Assembly: GCA_903832075.1 (NCBI GenBank)
Contig: CAILAF010000564.1
Span: 1-7,692, forward strand
Direction: 5' to 3'
Origin: an uncultured Chitinophagaceae bacterium
GTDB taxonomy: Bacteria; Bacteroidota; Bacteroidia; Chitinophagales; Chitinophagaceae
Length of the DNA: 7,692 nt
The translations under genes and the position numbers were made by a program. Positions 5,321-7,692 of the stretch are shown here, in pieces. How positions within the stretch are numbered: position 1 is the first letter of the stretch; the number at the start of each line of letters is the position of its first letter. The notes beneath the pieces were generated by a model that made no database searches, was not told the origin of the DNA, and worked only from the letters and a program-made list of their open reading frames with translations.

Positions 5321-6427
5321 ATGAAACAATTTTTCGTTTTTGTGAAAAAAGAATGGCTCCACATATGGAGAGACAAGCGCACTTTGTTCATTTTAATATG
5401 GATGCCGGTTGTTCAAATATTATTATATGGTTTTGCATTAACGAATGAAGTAAAAAATTCAAAGTTTGCCATCTTTGATCAATCAAAAGATGATGCAACA
5501 ACCAAAATTTCTAACGAAATATCTGCAAGCCGTTATTTTAATTTAGTAAAGAATGTTTATTCTTATCAGGAAATTGAAGCAACATTCAAAAAAGGAGAGA
5601 TAAGATTGGCGGTTGTTTTTCCTCCCGGATTTCGCAATAATTTATTGCACAGCAATCACGCTCAAATACAACTAATTGCCGATGCTTCTGATCCGAACAC
5701 CGCAAACATGCTTACCAATTATGCAACTGCTATTATTAACGATTATCAACAAACATTAAATCAAAATGAAAAACTTCCTTATACAATCAACACACAAGTG
5801 CGCATGTTGTATAATCCCGAATTGAAAGGCGCATATAATTTTGTTCCGGGTGTAATGGCGCTGGTATTAATGTTGGTTTGCGCTATGATGACTTCTATTT
5901 CTATTGTGAGAGAAAAAGAGTTGGGTACAATGGAAGTGATCCTTGTTTCTCCATTAAAACCTTTTAGAATTGTCATCGCTAAAACAATTCCCTATTTATT
6001 GGTATCAATGCTAAACATTACTAGCATATTATTATTAAGTGTATATGCATTGGATGTCCCTATAATGGGGAGCTTGATATTGTTAATTGCAGAAAGTGTT
6101 TTATTTACCATTACTTCTTTGTCTGTTGGTATATTAATTTCAAACACAGCGAAAACACAACAAACCGCACAATTTACATCTGTGATGAGTTTGTTCTTGC
6201 CAACGCTTTTGTTTAGTGGATTTTTATTTCCTGTAGAAAATATGCCACTTCCATTACAAATCATTTCAAATATAGTTCCGGCAAAATGGTATTACATTAT
6301 TGTAAAAGCTGTAATGATAAAGGGGCTTGGCTTCGCCGCTGTTTGGAAAGAAACTTTAATCTTGATAGTAATGACATTAGTATTACTTGGTATCAGCATT
6401 AAGAAATTTAAAATCAGGTTGCAATGA
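5321..6427 (+). CDS. ABC-2 type permease 1, YbhS-like
   Basis: A 368-residue inner-membrane subunit of the ABC-2 permease family, a usual length. It begins with the coupling motif KKEWLHIWRDKRT (9-21), followed by TM1 (about 22-40). A large extracytoplasmic domain (about 42-172) contains DASDPNTAN (121-129), near-identical to a YbhS segment as I recall it. TM2 lies at about 175-196, then the cytoplasmic REKELGTMEVILVSP (197-211), and further membrane segments at about 223-243, 249-274, 287-304 and 345-360. LFSGFLFPVENMP (297-309) is the conserved late motif. I chose ATG 5321 over an in-frame TTG at 5279 because the KKEW motif usually lies close to the N-terminus. The 63-nt gap to ATPase 2 is the widest in the cluster. 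The stop overlaps the next start by 4 nt (ATGA), indicating coupled synthesis of the two permeases. Confidence 0.92.
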   Translation: MKQFFVFVKKEWLHIWRDKRTLFILIWMPVVQILLYGFALTNEVKNSKFAIFDQSKDDATTKISNEISASRYFNLVKNVYSYQEIEATFKKGEIRLAVVFPPGFRNNLLHSNHAQIQLIADASDPNTANMLTNYATAIINDYQQTLNQNEKLPYTINTQVRMLYNPELKGAYNFVPGVMALVLMLVCAMMTSISIVREKELGTMEVILVSPLKPFRIVIAKTIPYLLVSMLNITSILLLSVYALDVPIMGSLILLIAESVLFTITSLSVGILISNTAKTQQTAQFTSVMSLFLPTLLFSGFLFPVENMPLPLQIISNIVPAKWYYIIVKAVMIKGLGFAAVWKETLILIVMTLVLLGISIKKFKIRLQ

Positions 6428-7545
6428 GGGCTTTGAAATTTTTATTACAAAAAGAGTTGCGACAAATATCTCGTGATCCTGCTATCTTCAGAATATTGTT
6501 TATCATGCCAATGGTACAATTACTCATATTACCACTGGCCGCAGATTATGAAATAAAGAATATCAATCTTGGTGTTGTTGATCATGATCACACAGAATAT
6601 TCTCGTAAGCTGGTTAGCAAAATTATTTCTTCCGGTTATTTTAGATTGAAAGATTATAGTGCAACATTTCCACAAGGATTACACGCTATTGAACAAGATA
6701 AAACAGATTTAATATTAGAGATACCCGCACAATTTGAAAGAGCGCTGGTAAAAGAAAATGAAGCAACGCTGTTAGTCGCGGTAAATGCAATCAATGGTGT
6801 TAAAGCTGGATTGGGCGGAGCATATATACAAAGTATCATTCAAAATTATAATCAGGATGTTCGAATGCAATGGATACAATTTCCGCGATTCGATCCGCAA
6901 CCAACTATAGAAGTTGCTTCGTCTAATTGGTATAATCCCAATATGAATTATCGTTTATTTATGGTACCCGGTATATTAGTAATGCTTGTAACGATGATTG
7001 GTTCTACGTTTGCGGCAAACAATATTGTTCGCGAAAAAGAAAAAGGAACTATTGAACAAATCAATGTTAGTCCGATTAAAAAAACACAATTCATTTTAGG
7101 AAAATTAATTCCTTTCTGGATGTTGGCTATTGCTGAATTAACGATTGGATTAATCATTGCAAGATTGGTATATGGTATTATTCCGCTTGGACATTATATT
7201 ACTATTTACATTTTTGCTACTATTTATTTATTGGCAATATTAGGTTTGGGTTTATTAATGTCAACTTATGCGCAAACGCAACAACAATCTATGCTGGTAT
7301 CTTTTTTTGTTACTATGATATTTAATTTATTAAGCGGATTATATACACCAATTGAAAGTATGCCATACTGGGCGCAAATAATTACAAGATTAAATCCGGT
7401 ATCGTATTTTATTGATGTAATGCGATTGGTTGTATTAAAGGGAAGCGGGCTGGCAGACATAAAATATCAAATACTTGCGCTGCTTGGTTTTGCTGTATTC
7501 TTTAATACTTGGGCAATTATTAATTATAAGAAACGATCTGGTTAA
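6424..7545 (+). CDS. ABC-2 type permease 2, YbhR-like
   Basis: A 373-residue ABC-2 permease and the likely heterodimer partner of permease 1. It has the N-terminal cytoplasmic motif LLQKELRQISRDPA (7-20), TM1 (about 21-39) and an extracytoplasmic domain (about 41-175). SNWYNPNMNYRLFMVPG (167-183) strongly resembles the YbhR segment NWYNPNLDYKWFVVP as I recall it. The cytoplasmic REKEKGTIEQINVSP (203-217) follows TM2. Membrane segments follow at about 228-247, 257-279, 289-306 and 348-367, with the late motif LLSGLYTPIESMP (302-314). The protein ends in a short basic tail (YKKRSG). It is the last gene of the cluster; a hairpin terminator follows about 60 nt after its stop. The transported compound cannot be read from the sequence. 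Confidence 0.93.
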   Translation: MRALKFLLQKELRQISRDPAIFRILFIMPMVQLLILPLAADYEIKNINLGVVDHDHTEYSRKLVSKIISSGYFRLKDYSATFPQGLHAIEQDKTDLILEIPAQFERALVKENEATLLVAVNAINGVKAGLGGAYIQSIIQNYNQDVRMQWIQFPRFDPQPTIEVASSNWYNPNMNYRLFMVPGILVMLVTMIGSTFAANNIVREKEKGTIEQINVSPIKKTQFILGKLIPFWMLAIAELTIGLIIARLVYGIIPLGHYITIYIFATIYLLAILGLGLLMSTYAQTQQQSMLVSFFVTMIFNLLSGLYTPIESMPYWAQIITRLNPVSYFIDVMRLVVLKGSGLADIKYQILALLGFAVFFNTWAIINYKKRSG

Positions 7546-7607
7546 TACTTCTTATTCTTTTTTTATTCAGATAATATTATTGTTTATTAATTTGTTTCTT
7601 GTTTATG

Positions 7608-7633
7608 AGAGCGTTTGATTTAATAAACGCTCT
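7608..7633. terminator. Hairpin terminator after the exporter operon
   Basis: AGAGCGTTT (7608-7616) pairs perfectly with AAACGCTCT (7625-7633) around the loop GATTTAAT. On the plus strand it is followed by a moderately T-rich tail (TTATTAATTATCTTCTTT), so it can end the operon transcript 62 nt past the last stop codon. On the minus strand the sequence beyond the stem is A-rich, so termination of a convergent transcript would be less canonical. Confidence 0.75.
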
Positions 7634-7636
7634 TTA

Positions 7637-7692
7637 TTAATTATCTTCTTTAGTTTTTATTATAACACTTCTTCTATTATCAACAATTATTC
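7637..7692 (-). CDS. Possible C-terminal end of a convergent gene (runs off right edge)
   Basis: On the minus strand one frame is open from the right edge and reads IIVDNRRSVIIKTKEDN before two tandem stops, TAA at 7639-7637 and TAA at 7636-7634, immediately next to the hairpin at 7633. The charged ending and its position against a terminator look like a real 3' end, and convergent genes often share a hairpin. Seventeen open codons are easily produced by chance, however, and no family can be recognised. Confidence 0.35.
   Translation of the reverse strand, partial: IIVDNRRSVIIKTKEDN

Noticed and set aside
5992..6264. Minus-strand 90-codon open frame inside permease 1
   Set aside because: It is antisense to conserved permease motifs and has no start context or family resemblance; a shadow frame.

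Overview
The window is AT-rich DNA from a member of the Bacteroidota. The evidence is an exact TAnnTTTG -7 promoter box, A-rich start regions without clear Shine-Dalgarno sequences, and a tyrosine recombinase with the N-terminal arm-binding domain typical of that phylum. I cannot place it below phylum level.

Left edge (1-684). A minus-strand site-specific integrase starts at 318 and runs out of the window, so its mobile element lies mainly to the left. The next ~365 bases hold no gene. They hold short direct and inverted repeats, a GC-rich patch with a tandem 8-bp repeat, and a strong hairpin terminator (518-549). That terminator sits between two divergent genes, so it serves neither of them. 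It is probably left over from a gene that once ended there, and it suggests the junction between the element and older chromosome.

Centre (656-7545). One plus-strand cluster of seven genes encodes a complete tripartite ABC exporter with its regulator: a TetR-family repressor, a TolC-family outer-membrane channel, a YbhG-type membrane-fusion lipoprotein, two ABC ATPases, and two ABC-2 permeases. Gene order and protein motifs match the enterobacterial YbhG-YbhF-YbhS-YbhR exporter, but the double ATPase YbhF appears here as two genes, and an outer-membrane channel is built into the operon. Several junctions are very tight (6, 29, 5 and 3 nt, then 63 nt, then a 4-nt overlap), which suggests one transcript.

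Regulation can be read from the DNA. A perfect 16-bp inverted repeat lies between the -7 box and the tetR start codon. A second copy with one mismatch lies at the beginning of the tolC gene, 648 bp downstream. The likely model is a repressor that controls its own promoter and also acts at the entrance to the structural genes.

The two ATPases are complementary. The first lacks the usual Q-loop Gln and H-loop His but has a canonical LSGG signature. The second has Gln and His but a degenerate LPLG signature. Paired as a heterodimer they would form one consensus and one degenerate ATP site.

Right edge (7546-7692). There is a hairpin terminator, and possibly the last 17 codons of a convergent minus-strand gene. 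I see no wholly new system. The most informative points are the operator pair, the asymmetric split ATPase and the likely element junction.
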